Positions 1 to 8,049 are shown, counted from the stretch's first letter. The stretch: 44,386 nucleotides of DNA from CAYFZR01 sp964347835 [NCBI: uncultured archaeon] (GCA_964347835.1 CAYFZR010000078.1:1-44386); one strand, 5' to 3'. A program made the numbers and translations. The notes: generated by a model from the letters alone, not told the origin.

Positions 1-113
1 AATCCTACTACGTTTCCTACTACTTGAACGTCCTGTGCTGCTACTGCTCCGGCGAGAGTAGCACCCATCATTAGGGCTCCAGAAATTACTGCTCCTACTT
101 TTCTCAGCCTCAT
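1..113 (-). CDS. S-layer-like secreted protein, N-terminal fragment
   Basis: The first 37 codons of a gene that runs off the left edge. ATG at 113 is preceded by a strong AGGAGG site (about 119-124) and a TATA-like box at 159-167. The peptide opens with a basic stretch (MRLRK) and then a Gly/Ala-rich hydrophobic core (AVISGALMMGATLAGAVAA) ending at an Ala-x-Ala cleavage site before QDVQVVGN. This Gly/Ala-rich signal sequence resembles those of euryarchaeal S-layer glycoproteins, so an S-layer or related surface protein is the likely identity. Only the signal peptide and a few mature residues are visible, so the family call is an inference from signal style and from the surface-protein genes that follow. 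Confidence 0.6.
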   Translation of the reverse strand, partial: MRLRKVGAVISGALMMGATLAGAVAAQDVQVVGNVVG

Positions 114-158
114 CTCAAACCTCCTTTGTTTTGTGCAATTATGCTATGGATCAGGGAG

Positions 159-167
159 CATATATAG
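159..167 (-). promoter_or_regulatory. TATA-like promoter of the S-layer-like gene
   Basis: CTATATATG on the minus strand lies about 50 nt upstream of the ATG at 113. This leaves a leader of roughly 25 nt that contains the AGGAGG ribosome site. The assignment is by position and sequence only. Confidence 0.45.
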
Positions 168-328
168 GTTATCGTCGAAACTTTTCATTTTAATTTTTTA
201 GGGGTGCTTTAATCAGTTTTTTCAATGAGATTAATACTTAAAATGGTTATCATTGTTTCATTGTAATGGAAAACATTTAAAATTATAAAAAAGGCTCGAA
301 AATCACTTATTTTAATAATGTTTGCGTC

Positions 329-369
329 TGACTTGCGGCTGAAACCTTTTCAAGTCAAACTTCTCAGCC
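329..369. other. Possible H-type pseudoknot in an otherwise gene-free 411-bp gap
   Basis: The gap 114-524 between the S-layer-like start and the end of the CWB2 gene has no credible ORF and no tRNA that I can see. Within it, TGACTTG (329-335) pairs with CAAGTCA (351-357), and GGCTGA (337-342) pairs with TCAGCC (364-369). The two helices interleave, which is the arrangement of an H-type pseudoknot. The stretch is also more GC-rich than its surroundings. It could lie in the 3' untranslated region of the minus-strand CWB2 transcript or be a separate RNA. Chance pairing of 6-7 bp cannot be excluded. Confidence 0.25.
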
Positions 370-524
370 TATGAACCTCTATAACTGTTTAAATAGTTAG
401 AAAGATTTGTTTTAATACTTCATTATTAAAAATATTCAGAAAAAATGCTTGCAAACTTTTTATAACCTCTCAAATTTGTTCTTTAATTAATAATGATGTT
501 TTCTATAAAGTGTACAAAGGTCTT

Positions 525-1352
525 TCAACAATTACACTGAGATATGGGTTTATTAGGGTCTAAATTTTCCAAGAACTCCGGATCTGGTGAAGTTGAAGAA
601 TATTTACTTAATACGATTATTTTGCCTGACGTTCGATCGAATCTTAGTTTATAGTACTCTCCCTCGTTTGAATATCCATAAAAATAGAAATACTTCCCTG
701 TTACTTCGTATTTTGAAATTCTCATGTCGTATTCTTTTTCTACAATCTTCATTGCCGTGGTTATGTTATGACATTTGTTTTCTAAAAAAGAGTTGAGATT
801 TTCTGACTGATATCCTGCAGAAAGGAGTTTTGCTTTTATGTTTTCATTAGTGACAAGAAAAATCGCTTTTTTGTCTTTGTAGTATTTTAGAGTCTTTAAA
901 ATTACTGGAGAAAAATTATCAGTCCGTATCGCAATCACTGGGGCTCTTAAATCTTTTGCATGTCGTAATACATTCTCATCCGTGTATTCTCTCCAATCCG
1001 TTATTATAATGCGCTCTGCATCTCGATACATACTCCTCGAAAACTCAGCAGAAGTCTCGCTTCTTGTAGCGCCCCATATTCTAATTGGAACTACGCCAGT
1101 TAATTTATATGCTTCACTATCGAGAGAATAAGGTAATACAACGGGACCGCCAACAATATAGATCTTATCAATTTTTAATTGCAATAAAAGTTTTTTCTGC
1201 TGTTCGTTCAATTCTTCACTTACTACTATAACATTATCTTCTTCAGAAGCGTGAATGTTAATGTAGGTGGAATCAACAGGATTTGTTATGTAGAGCGAAC
1301 CATATGAATAGGATGATATAAAGATTAGAAGTAGAAGAAAGGATCTCTTCAC
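525..1352 (-). CDS. Exported protein with a CWB2-like (cell wall-binding repeat 2) domain
   Basis: This is a secreted protein of 275 residues. I place the start at GTG 1352, which has an ideal AGGAGGT site 6 nt upstream, overlapping the stop codon of the preceding gene. The reading frame is open further upstream but would overlap that gene. The N-terminus (KRSFLLLLIFISSYSYG) is a signal peptide. Residues about 35-130 carry the CWB2 pattern: an IYIVGG strand, then a RIWGATRSETSAEFSR segment matching the R-x-x-G-x-x-R-x-x-T-A signature. CWB2 domains (PF04122) anchor surface proteins non-covalently in bacteria and also occur in archaea. The C-terminal part is unfamiliar and contains three cysteines. 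It is the second gene of a two-gene unit with the DUF11 protein, 4 nt apart. The ligand is unknown. Confidence 0.7.
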   Translation of the reverse strand: MKRSFLLLLIFISSYSYGSLYITNPVDSTYINIHASEEDNVIVVSEELNEQQKKLLLQLKIDKIYIVGGPVVLPYSLDSEAYKLTGVVPIRIWGATRSETSAEFSRSMYRDAERIIITDWREYTDENVLRHAKDLRAPVIAIRTDNFSPVILKTLKYYKDKKAIFLVTNENIKAKLLSAGYQSENLNSFLENKCHNITTAMKIVEKEYDMRISKYEVTGKYFYFYGYSNEGEYYKLRFDRTSGKIIVLSKYSSTSPDPEFLENLDPNKPISQCNC

Positions 1353-1356
1353 AGAT

Positions 1357-3255
1357 TTACCTCCTGAACTCATACCTTTTCTGAGTATATCCTCTTCTTG
1401 GTTTTTTAGTCTTTTGCCTTTCATGTAAAAATAATGCGGTTGCACCCAATATTATTGCGAATACCAAGCCTGCTAAAATCCAAACAATACTCTTAAAGAA
1501 TGCTATTATTCCGCTCAAAAAAGGCTTTTCCTTAGGAAGAACTTGTAAGAGAACACTAGAACTTAAAGCCGTGTACTCGTTGCCTTCATCATCGCTACAC
1601 CTTACCTTCGATGCTGGGAGGGTTATATTTCCTTCATCCATAGACATTACCTTATAAGAAAAGGTTTTTTCACTCTTTGGAGGTAAAAGCTCAGCCCTCC
1701 ATTCTATTTGACCCTCAATTAGTTTTAAAGCAGGAGGAATTGTATCTGTTACAAATATTTCGGAGGCTGGACCTTCTCCTATATTCTCTACTTTTATTGT
1801 GATTGAACTCGTGCTCTCTACCTCAATAGGATTGTTTTGAATAGTTTTTTCGACTCTTAATTCTGGAGGATTGCTTTTTACTACTATATCTACTGAATTA
1901 GATTGTGATTTTCCAATCCTGCCCAAATTATCCCTATAAGAAAGTGAGGAGGAATTTAAAATGTACTTACCTGCCTTCACTCCTTTTAATTCGTATTCAT
2001 ATGACTCTGACTCTCCAGGTTTTATCTCTTGAAAAGTATGGATAAGATTTCCCGAGACAAGAACAAAACCAGGAGGGACAGAATCTGCAACCTGAATATC
2101 TGTAACTGTTATATCTCCTCTATTATTTATATCAGTTTTTACCGTTAAAATTCCGTCTTCGTCTATTATATGCTTGTCAGAACTCTTTATTACTTCTACT
2201 GAGATTTCACCCGTTACCGTTATCTTCATTTCCTCAGATACTATATCGTAGTCCTTTCCTCTTGGATCAGAATATCTCACTTTAACAGGTTCTATTGTAA
2301 AAGTTCCAACCTCTTTCGTCTTTACTTCATAGGTTACTTCTTCTTCTCCATTTGGAGGGATTGATTTTCCGGTCGGCCATACAGGTTTAGTTATGTACTC
2401 AACGCCTTCAGGTATTCCCCCAGTAATCCTTAGGTTTTGAGCAACTTCGTTTCCTAAATTTTTAATCTTAATCGTAACCTTAACCGTATCGCCTAATTTT
2501 ACGTTTCTATCGCTTACATCTATGATCACTGATACGTCGGGCGCCATTACTATTTGTTTCGCGGTCTCGGGTCTAGATGAAAATATCCTTATTAACGCTT
2601 TTCCTGCTCTGGCATCCACTAGATTAACAACAAAGTGTTCTTTCTCGTAAAATTCTTCATTTCCAGTCTCAAAAACTTTTTTGTATTCTTTTCCAGCCTT
2701 TATTATCTCAAACATGGCTCTTTTCGTTTCATTATCCGCTTGGACATTTCTTAATCTTATAATATCTCCGCTTCTCTCTAGTTGGATGTATTCCCCAGTA
2801 GTGCCGTAATGGCTGAGCCATTCTTGATATATTTTATTATACTTATCCGGCGATTCTCTTTCGTCGAATTGTATCTTAACCGACTTTTCTCCTTCCTCAT
2901 AATCGAGGTAAGCAGCATGTAATTTTAGGCCACCGTACTGTCCCCTACAGATATCTTCGATATCATCGGTTGTTTCCTCAAAACTTCCAATGTCCAGTTC
3001 TATCCTATCGCATTCTGCATCCTCACATAATTCGTCTTCACAATTAAATATCCTTACATTATCATAGTGAACAAAAATCTGAACTTCATCCTCTTCTAAA
3101 TCTATTTTTTCTATATAAATTACCCAATCTCTGGTAACGCTGCCAAAGACAAGTAAGTCGCCTTCCACTACCTCTATCTCATCTAATTCTGCGGCATGCG
3201 ATAAATTGATGCAAAGAAGTAATAGAAAAACCGTAAGGGTAAGTTTCCTTTCCAA
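1357..3255 (-). CDS. Membrane-anchored surface protein with three DUF11-type repeats
   Basis: A 632-residue exported protein. TTG at 3255 is chosen because a GGAGG site sits 7 nt upstream; another in-frame TTG 30 nt earlier has none. The signal peptide (LTLTVFLLLLCINLSHAA) is followed by an acidic N-terminal domain with four clustered cysteines at roughly residues 70-105. Three immunoglobulin-like DUF11/CARDB-type repeats follow, at about 235-350, 350-460 and 465-580. Each has the pattern 'N-x-G-x-x-x-A/T-x-x-I-x-V/T-D-x-x-P' and a 'PPG/PPxSEx-x-x-YE' end. A single membrane helix (SIVWILAGLVFAIILGATALF) and a very basic tail (RQKTKKPRRGYTQKR) complete it, so the protein faces outward. It shares a divergent promoter region with the thioredoxin-fold gene and is followed at 4 nt by the CWB2 gene. 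Its role is probably structural or adhesive, by inference. Confidence 0.7.
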   Translation of the reverse strand: MERKLTLTVFLLLLCINLSHAAELDEIEVVEGDLLVFGSVTRDWVIYIEKIDLEEDEVQIFVHYDNVRIFNCEDELCEDAECDRIELDIGSFEETTDDIEDICRGQYGGLKLHAAYLDYEEGEKSVKIQFDERESPDKYNKIYQEWLSHYGTTGEYIQLERSGDIIRLRNVQADNETKRAMFEIIKAGKEYKKVFETGNEEFYEKEHFVVNLVDARAGKALIRIFSSRPETAKQIVMAPDVSVIIDVSDRNVKLGDTVKVTIKIKNLGNEVAQNLRITGGIPEGVEYITKPVWPTGKSIPPNGEEEVTYEVKTKEVGTFTIEPVKVRYSDPRGKDYDIVSEEMKITVTGEISVEVIKSSDKHIIDEDGILTVKTDINNRGDITVTDIQVADSVPPGFVLVSGNLIHTFQEIKPGESESYEYELKGVKAGKYILNSSSLSYRDNLGRIGKSQSNSVDIVVKSNPPELRVEKTIQNNPIEVESTSSITIKVENIGEGPASEIFVTDTIPPALKLIEGQIEWRAELLPPKSEKTFSYKVMSMDEGNITLPASKVRCSDDEGNEYTALSSSVLLQVLPKEKPFLSGIIAFFKSIVWILAGLVFAIILGATALFLHERQKTKKPRRGYTQKRYEFRR

Positions 3256-3300
3256 GCCTCTTCCTCCAAATGATAAGTTTGACAAGTTAAAAAGATTAGC

Positions 3301-3316
3301 GATATTTATATATATG
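3301..3316. promoter_or_regulatory. Bidirectional TATA-like promoter
   Basis: GATATTTATATATATG reads as a TATA box on both strands. It lies about 25 nt upstream of plausible transcription starts for the DUF11 gene (minus, TTG at 3255) and the thioredoxin-fold gene (plus, ATG at 3350). This suggests the two surface genes are co-regulated. Confidence 0.5.
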
Positions 3317-3349
3317 TTTGGGGATTGGAGATTACAAAGCGGTGGTCAA

Positions 3350-4591
3350 ATGAGAAGGTTAACAATTTTACTTGCAATCGTAGGATTTATATGTATAGGC
3401 ACTTCTCAGGGAAATGAATTAAAAAACATTTCTTACGAGAATATTACTATCGAACCTATCGTGATAAAGGCTTTCATCAATTATAATTGTCATGCATGTA
3501 CGGCGAAAATACCTATTTTCGAGAATATAAAAGATACTTATGAAGGGCTTGTAGAAGTTGAAGAGTTTGATTCCAATGTGCATTATGAAGAGGCTAGAAG
3601 TTATGGTCTCGTAGGGACCGGATTAGTTGTAAACGGCGAAGTAATATTCGATAGTTTAACATTTCCCAGCGTAGAAGAAGTACGGGAAAAACTATTCAAA
3701 ATCGTAGATGAAGAACTCTCAGAGACTCAGGAGAACTTTGCTATATTGAACAAAAGGGCAGAAGCCAACCTAAAAATAGCCAAGACAAGCATAGATGAAG
3801 CAGAAAAGGAAGGAATAGACACAAGGGAGGTATTAGAGACATTTATACTGGCAGGCCTACAATTGGATAATGCAAGAGCACTCCTCGACAACAATCAATA
3901 CAGCGATGCAATAAACCAATTTAAGGCATCTATAGAGAGTTCAAAAAGAGTAGAAGAGGTCATTTATGATCTAAGGATAGTAAAAGAGGCTGAGAGACAA
4001 ATTCAAGAGGCTGAGAATCTTACCATTGGAGTCGAACAAATGCTTTCCTCAATTGAATTAAAAGAAAAGAAGGCAATGGATGCCAAGATATTACTCAACC
4101 AGTCTGTATTACTTTTAAAAGATGCAAAGAATGCCTATCAAAATAGAGACTATAAAACCGCTATAGATAAGGCAAGAAAATCATACCAAGCGGCTTCTAT
4201 ATCAGGGCAACATGTCTTAGACATCCTCTCAAGGAAGGCTGCAGAAGTTAAGCTAACAGCCGCTAGAAAAGAGTTCGAAGAGGCAAAGAAGGTATATGAC
4301 GAGATGGTATCTCTGGGAGGAGAGTCTGAGTTAGCAGATGAAAAGATTAAAACAGCGGAATCTCTAATTAACAATGCTGAAGAGTCATTCAAATTAGGTT
4401 CCTACTCCGTTGCCGGAGAACTCGCTGAAAAATCGGTTAAATTTAGTGAAGAAGGTAAAAATATATCCGAACAGGTAAAGGAAGAGGCTAAACAAAGAAG
4501 AAATAAGATTTATGGTGTTTCTGCTTTAATTATCCTTCTCATAGCTTTGGGAGGCGTTCTATATAATAAAGGGTATATTATGAAAAGGTAA
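3350..4591 (+). CDS. Exported membrane-anchored thioredoxin-fold protein with long helical repeats
   Basis: A 413-residue protein starting at ATG 3350 after a GGTGGT ribosome site; an upstream in-frame extension overlaps the divergent gene and is rejected. A signal peptide (residues 1-20, RRLTILLAIVGFICIGTS) leads into a thioredoxin-like domain (about 32-125) with a C47-H-A-C50 redox pair and a VVNGEVIF strand. The residue normally occupied by cis-proline before that strand appears to be Thr (VGTGLVVNG). Residues about 130-385 form helical segments rich in Ala, Glu and Lys, with TPR-like 'A-x-x-x-x-x-N/G-x-Y-x-x-A' patterns repeated about four times (NNQYSDAINQF, NRDYKTAIDKA, LGSYSVAGELA). 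A C-terminal membrane helix (GVSALIILLIALGGVLY) and short basic tail anchor it. The redox domain therefore lies outside the cytoplasm. The neighbouring exported proteins contain cysteines and are possible clients. Confidence 0.7.
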   Translation: MRRLTILLAIVGFICIGTSQGNELKNISYENITIEPIVIKAFINYNCHACTAKIPIFENIKDTYEGLVEVEEFDSNVHYEEARSYGLVGTGLVVNGEVIFDSLTFPSVEEVREKLFKIVDEELSETQENFAILNKRAEANLKIAKTSIDEAEKEGIDTREVLETFILAGLQLDNARALLDNNQYSDAINQFKASIESSKRVEEVIYDLRIVKEAERQIQEAENLTIGVEQMLSSIELKEKKAMDAKILLNQSVLLLKDAKNAYQNRDYKTAIDKARKSYQAASISGQHVLDILSRKAAEVKLTAARKEFEEAKKVYDEMVSLGGESELADEKIKTAESLINNAEESFKLGSYSVAGELAEKSVKFSEEGKNISEQVKEEAKQRRNKIYGVSALIILLIALGGVLYNKGYIMKR

Positions 4592-4603
4592 AATACAATA
4601 ATT

Positions 4604-5872
4604 CTATTTCAAGTAGTCTACCAACTCATCGAGGGATAATCTAAGTTGTTCTCCGCTCTTCATGTCCCTAAGCGTAAATTTTTCAGAGGAAACTTCCTCT
4701 TCACCAACTATCAATACATGCGGGATGCCCAAAGAATCCGCGTAACTTAAGTTTTTGGCGAGTTTTCTATTCATAAGATCGAATGACGAGGAAATATTAT
4801 TTATTCTCAGGGTCTGGCTGATTTTTATTATGATTTCTCTGGGTACGCTTCCAACGGGAGCGATAAATACCTTTGTTGGTGGAGAAACAGGTGTTTCTAC
4901 CTTTTCTTTTTCTAAAGCATTTAATATTCTATCAAATCCAAAGGCAAAGCCTGTGGTTCCTGTTTTTTCTCCGCCAAATAACTCTGAAAGTTCATATGTT
5001 CCACCACCGCATATCTGGCTTTGAGCGCCTAGTCTCTTGTGATATATCTCAAATACCATCCCGGTGTAATAGTCCAAACCCCTCGCAATACCTAGATCTA
5101 CTTTAAAATCTCTCAAATCAAATAATTTCAATATTTTAACAAGTTCTCTCAGATAATTTATGGACAACCTTGAATGCGAATCTTTCAAAATATCATTTCC
5201 TTTTTTTATAACCAGATCTGGTTCTCCTTTTAGGTCAATTATAGAATATACAGCCTCTTTCTGAATAGAAAGGTTTTTCAAATACTCATCCAATGCGTTA
5301 AAATCTCCCTTGTCTATCAAACCCATTATGCGATTTTGATGGTTTTCTTCAACACCGTTCTCTTCCAAAACCTTTCTTAAAACGCCCAAATGCCCGATAA
5401 ATAATTCAAAATCACTCAAAGACAATCTTTTTAAGGAATCTACAGCCATAGTAATGACTTCTGCCTCAGCCTCAATCTCAGAAAATCCAATGCACTCGGC
5501 ACCATATTGCCAAAATTCTCTAAATCTACCTGCTTGGGGTCTTTCGTACCTAAAACAATTCCCAAAATATGATATCTTAATGGGTTTTGGATAACTTTGT
5601 AATTCGTTCACGTAAAATCTTATTATTGGCGCGGTTAACTCAGGACGGAGGACAAGATCTCTCCCCCCTCGATCTTTAAATGTGTACATAGAATCCCTTA
5701 TCTCGTCTCCTGACTTTATGGTAAACAATTCTAGATGTTCAAAGGTCGGAGTCATTACTTCTCTGTATCCATAGCTTTCAAAGCAGTCTTTGATAATTTT
5801 TCTAGCGAATTCTCTCTTTTGCATATCAATTTCGTTAAAGTCCCTTGTTCCTCTAGGGCGAAACATAAACAT
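4604..5872 (-). CDS. hisS: Histidyl-tRNA synthetase
   Basis: A class II aminoacyl-tRNA synthetase that charges tRNA-His. Class II motif 2 is visible as NCFRYERPQAGRFREFWQYG. The two histidine-specific signatures are also clear: a GLDYYTGMVFEIY segment near residue 265 and FGFDRI near the end of the catalytic domain. A C-terminal anticodon-binding domain covers about residues 330-422. The length of 422 is normal. Two in-frame ATGs six bases apart (5872 and 5866) are possible. The TATA-like TATATAAA at 5894-5901 favours a leaderless start at 5872, whereas AGGTGA at 5873-5878 would fit 5866. The gene is transcribed divergently from the HD phosphohydrolase and convergently with the thioredoxin-fold gene. 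Confidence 0.96.
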   Translation of the reverse strand: MFMFRPRGTRDFNEIDMQKREFARKIIKDCFESYGYREVMTPTFEHLELFTIKSGDEIRDSMYTFKDRGGRDLVLRPELTAPIIRFYVNELQSYPKPIKISYFGNCFRYERPQAGRFREFWQYGAECIGFSEIEAEAEVITMAVDSLKRLSLSDFELFIGHLGVLRKVLEENGVEENHQNRIMGLIDKGDFNALDEYLKNLSIQKEAVYSIIDLKGEPDLVIKKGNDILKDSHSRLSINYLRELVKILKLFDLRDFKVDLGIARGLDYYTGMVFEIYHKRLGAQSQICGGGTYELSELFGGEKTGTTGFAFGFDRILNALEKEKVETPVSPPTKVFIAPVGSVPREIIIKISQTLRINNISSSFDLMNRKLAKNLSYADSLGIPHVLIVGEEEVSSEKFTLRDMKSGEQLRLSLDELVDYLK

Positions 5873-5892
5873 TCACCTATGCATGTTTAAAC

Positions 5893-5901
5893 TTTATATA
5901 C
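5893..5901. promoter_or_regulatory. Shared TATA-like box between hisS and the HD gene
   Basis: TTTATATA (plus) overlaps TATATAAA (minus). It lies about 25 nt from the hisS ATG and about 35 nt from the TTG of the HD-domain gene. Confidence 0.45.
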
Positions 5902-5932
5902 CATGTATAAAAGCCTTATCTTGGGATGTAAC

Positions 5933-7150
5933 TTGAAAACCGTGATAAGGGATCCGATACACGGTGATTTAAAACTTTCAAGACTGGAATTTTCCCTTAT
6001 AGATCTCCCTCCCTTTCAAAGACTTAGATTTATAAGACAGTTGGGCGCTACCTATTTAGTCTATCCTGGTGCGAATCATACAAGATTTGAGCATTCTTTG
6101 GGAAGTATGCATCTAGCCGGTAGGGTCATGAATGAACTCAGGATTAGGGGATATTTTTCTTCTTTTGAGGAAGAAGTACTAAGAATCGCTTCTTTACTGC
6201 ATGACATAGGACACGGTCCACTTTCTCATGTCTCTGAAAGAGCCACCAACATGAGTCATGAAGATATTTCGGCGATATTGATAGAAAGCACTGAGATATC
6301 CGATATACTAAACGATAACGGCTTATCACCTAAACATATCTCAGATCTCGTAAAAGGAATCAGCGATTCTCCTATCCTTGGGAACCTCATTACAGGAGAA
6401 CTAGACGTTGATAGGATGGATTATCTGGTTAGGGATGCTTACTATTCTGGAGTAGCCTATGGAATAATAGATTTGGATAGAGTGATACAAACCCTGGACG
6501 TCGTAGAGATAGAGGACAAACAACACCTAACCATAGAAGAGGGAGGGGTACAGGCAGCAGAGGCAATGTTGGTAGCGAGAGATCTGATGTATCCAACCGT
6601 TTATAATCATCACACCAAGCGTATAGCCGAGGAAATGCTCATCAGAGCAATCAAAAGACGTTTGGAATATGAAAATATTTTGCCCTTGGATTTCATGAGA
6701 ATGGATGATTATGAGTTTTTTAATTTTTTAAATAACGCCGAAGGATATCCTAAAGATATATTTTTAAGATTTAAGACAAGAAATCTTTTTAAAAGAGTCA
6801 TAACAAAGAGGTGGACTGATTTTGAAGAATCAGAAAGAGATTGGTTAATAAGAGAAGTAGGAAAAGATGAAAAAAAACATTTGGAATTAGAAGAAGAGAT
6901 TGCAGGAAAATGTGGTCTGGAAAATGGTTTTGTGTTAATTGATGTACCCCTTCCTCCTCCCATCGAGGAGATGAAGATTTCTATAAAGTATAGAATGAAT
7001 GACGGGTGGACCATAACTGATCTAGCGGATATATCTCCGCTAGCAAGATCGCTGCAGACTACTTATATCTCGAGGTGGACAATGGGAATATATGCTCCAA
7101 AAGATTCTGTGGAAAAGGTAAAAAGTGAAGTCAAGAAGATCCTACTCTAA
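5933..7150 (+). CDS. HD-domain phosphohydrolase (dGTPase/SAMHD1-like, COG1078)
   Basis: A metal-dependent phosphohydrolase of about 405 residues. The HD-domain residues are visible: NHTRFEHSLGSMHLAG, then SLLHDIGHGPLSHVSE with the His-Asp doublet, and later GELDVDRMDYLVRDA with the last metal-binding Asp. The opening KTVIRDPIHGDLKLSRLE is the family's usual start. I chose TTG 5933 because the TATA-like box at 5893-5900 places transcription near 5920, downstream of the ATG at 5903 that would give a longer form. GTG 5942 is an alternative. Family members cleave dNTPs or related phosphate esters, but the substrate here cannot be read from sequence. The gene converges with the zinc-ribbon gene, 6 nt apart. 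Confidence 0.85.
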   Translation: MKTVIRDPIHGDLKLSRLEFSLIDLPPFQRLRFIRQLGATYLVYPGANHTRFEHSLGSMHLAGRVMNELRIRGYFSSFEEEVLRIASLLHDIGHGPLSHVSERATNMSHEDISAILIESTEISDILNDNGLSPKHISDLVKGISDSPILGNLITGELDVDRMDYLVRDAYYSGVAYGIIDLDRVIQTLDVVEIEDKQHLTIEEGGVQAAEAMLVARDLMYPTVYNHHTKRIAEEMLIRAIKRRLEYENILPLDFMRMDDYEFFNFLNNAEGYPKDIFLRFKTRNLFKRVITKRWTDFEESERDWLIREVGKDEKKHLELEEEIAGKCGLENGFVLIDVPLPPPIEEMKISIKYRMNDGWTITDLADISPLARSLQTTYISRWTMGIYAPKDSVEKVKSEVKKILL

Positions 7151-7156
7151 TTTTTT

Positions 7157-7519
7157 TCATAATTTCTTTATTCTCTTTATTTTCTCTATTAGAGAGACTA
7201 CCGAGTCCATTTTGCTCAAAATTTCGTTCACGTCTTTTGTATCTCCTTCTATTAGTTCATTGCTTAGTTTATCCAAAGTGTTCCACAGGTTCTTTTCTAG
7301 TTCAGTTTCTTTCTCTACTCTCTCAACTTTAACTTTTTCTAAATGTTCTTCCTTTTTCTTCGCTTCTTCTTCGAATGCGTATTTTCTATTGCAAGAAGGA
7401 CAAATCACTTCACCATTTAAATCAAATAAGGGCACTTTACACTCCTTACAGTGGTACCCCAACATCTTTCCCCCCGCGAGTAGCAACTTAGCCATGTTAT
7501 CTATGCCCTTATCTTCCAT
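7157..7519 (-). CDS. SSSCA1/p27-like zinc-ribbon protein (COG1645)
   Basis: A 120-residue protein with the hallmark N-terminus of the archaeal Sjogren/scleroderma autoantigen-1-like family (Auto_anti-p27): MAKLLLAGGKMLGYHCKEC followed by CPSC, forming a four-cysteine zinc ribbon (residues about 22-45). The rest is a charged helical, probably coiled-coil tail. The function is unknown; a zinc-dependent nucleic-acid or protein contact is assumed for the family. The TATA-like box at 7546-7556 lies about 30 nt upstream of ATG 7519 and there is no ribosome site, so the mRNA is probably leaderless. Confidence 0.75.
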   Translation of the reverse strand: MEDKGIDNMAKLLLAGGKMLGYHCKECKVPLFDLNGEVICPSCNRKYAFEEEAKKKEEHLEKVKVERVEKETELEKNLWNTLDKLSNELIEGDTKDVNEILSKMDSVVSLIEKIKRIKKL

Positions 7520-7545
7520 ACTTATCGAAAGGTTTTAGTGATTTG

Positions 7546-7556
7546 ATGATTTATAT
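7546..7556. promoter_or_regulatory. Bidirectional TATA-like box
   Basis: ATTTATATCTG on plus and GATATAAAT on minus serve the UPF0147 gene (ATG 7586, with AAGGTGG upstream) and the leaderless zinc-ribbon gene (ATG 7519). Confidence 0.4.
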
Positions 7557-7585
7557 CTGATTTGGTCTAACATGAAGGTGGTATA

Positions 7586-7843
7586 ATGAAACCTCAAAAG
7601 AAACTTGAGCACTGTGCTGAGTCATTGAGCAGGATAATAGAAGACACCTCAGTACCGAGAAACATAAGAAGGGCTGCAGATGAGGCAAGAAGTAAACTAA
7701 TTTCTAAAGAAGGAACGCCAACCATCAGGGCAAGTTCTGCGATTTCAATATTGGATGAGGTAAGCAATGACCCAAACATACCTGTACACGCTAGGACTCT
7801 TGTCTGGAGCATAATGAGTGAACTAGAGACTGTAACTGACTAG
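7586..7843 (+). CDS. UPF0147 family protein
   Basis: An 85-residue, all-helical archaeal protein matching the UPF0147 family end to end. The conserved segments are [18 protein letters not shown] and [19 protein letters not shown], and the length is typical. The ribosome site AAGGTGG is 5 nt before ATG. The family has no established function. Transcription is divergent from the zinc-ribbon gene. An oligo-T stretch at 7862-7866 after a short A/T hairpin may end its transcript, just before the intergenic repeat element. Confidence 0.88.
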   Translation: MKPQKKLEHCAESLSRIIEDTSVPRNIRRAADEARSKLISKEGTPTIRASSAISILDEVSNDPNIPVHARTLVWSIMSELETVTD

Positions 7844-7869
7844 TTCGATGAAAAAAAATCGTTTTTCAC

Positions 7870-8044
7870 TCTAAATTTTATATGGGGGTGTAGAAAGAGG
7901 GGCGCTGCACATAATCTTCGATTATTAGCACGCCCAAAATCTATGATTTTGGTGCGTTACCCCTTCTTTATATGGGGGTGTAGAGAGGGGGTGATAAGGT
8001 AAGATAGGATAATTTCAGTCTAAGGTAAAATATGATCCCCTTCT
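7870..8044. repeat. Composite intergenic repeat, copy A (tandem hairpins plus G-rich units)
   Basis: The same components recur at 29037-29257. Copy A has a G-rich unit at 7877-7902 and again at 7967-7991 (core GGGGGTGTAGARAGRGGGG). Between them is hairpin H1, ATAATC-TTC-GATTAT (7911-7925), and then hairpin H2 (7930-7957): a 12-bp stem ACGCCCAAAATC against GATTTTGG(T)GCGT with loop TAT and one bulged T. A tail at about 8001-8044 also matches copy B. There is no ORF. The element lies between UPF0147 and the lipoprotein gene, ending just before that gene's TATA box. Confidence 0.75.
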
Positions 8045-8049
8045 GAAAG

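Noticed and set aside
587-796. Plus-strand ORF opposite the CWB2 gene
   Set aside because: It is a shadow of the minus-strand gene, with no promoter or ribosome site and an unnatural composition.
3206-3349. N-terminal extension of the thioredoxin-fold gene
   Set aside because: It would overlap the divergent DUF11 gene and its promoter and would place the signal peptide internally; ATG 3350 with GGTGGT is better.
7849-7868. Intrinsic terminator after UPF0147
   Set aside because: The A/T-only hairpin with a T5 run is weak and could be chance in this AT-rich gap; mentioned only in the gene entry.
7986-8046. C/D-box-like signals (GTGATAA near 7991, CTGA at 8043) suggesting a guide RNA
   Set aside because: The C-box match is imperfect, the D'/C' boxes are not convincing, and copy B does not keep these bases, so the repeat-element explanation is better.
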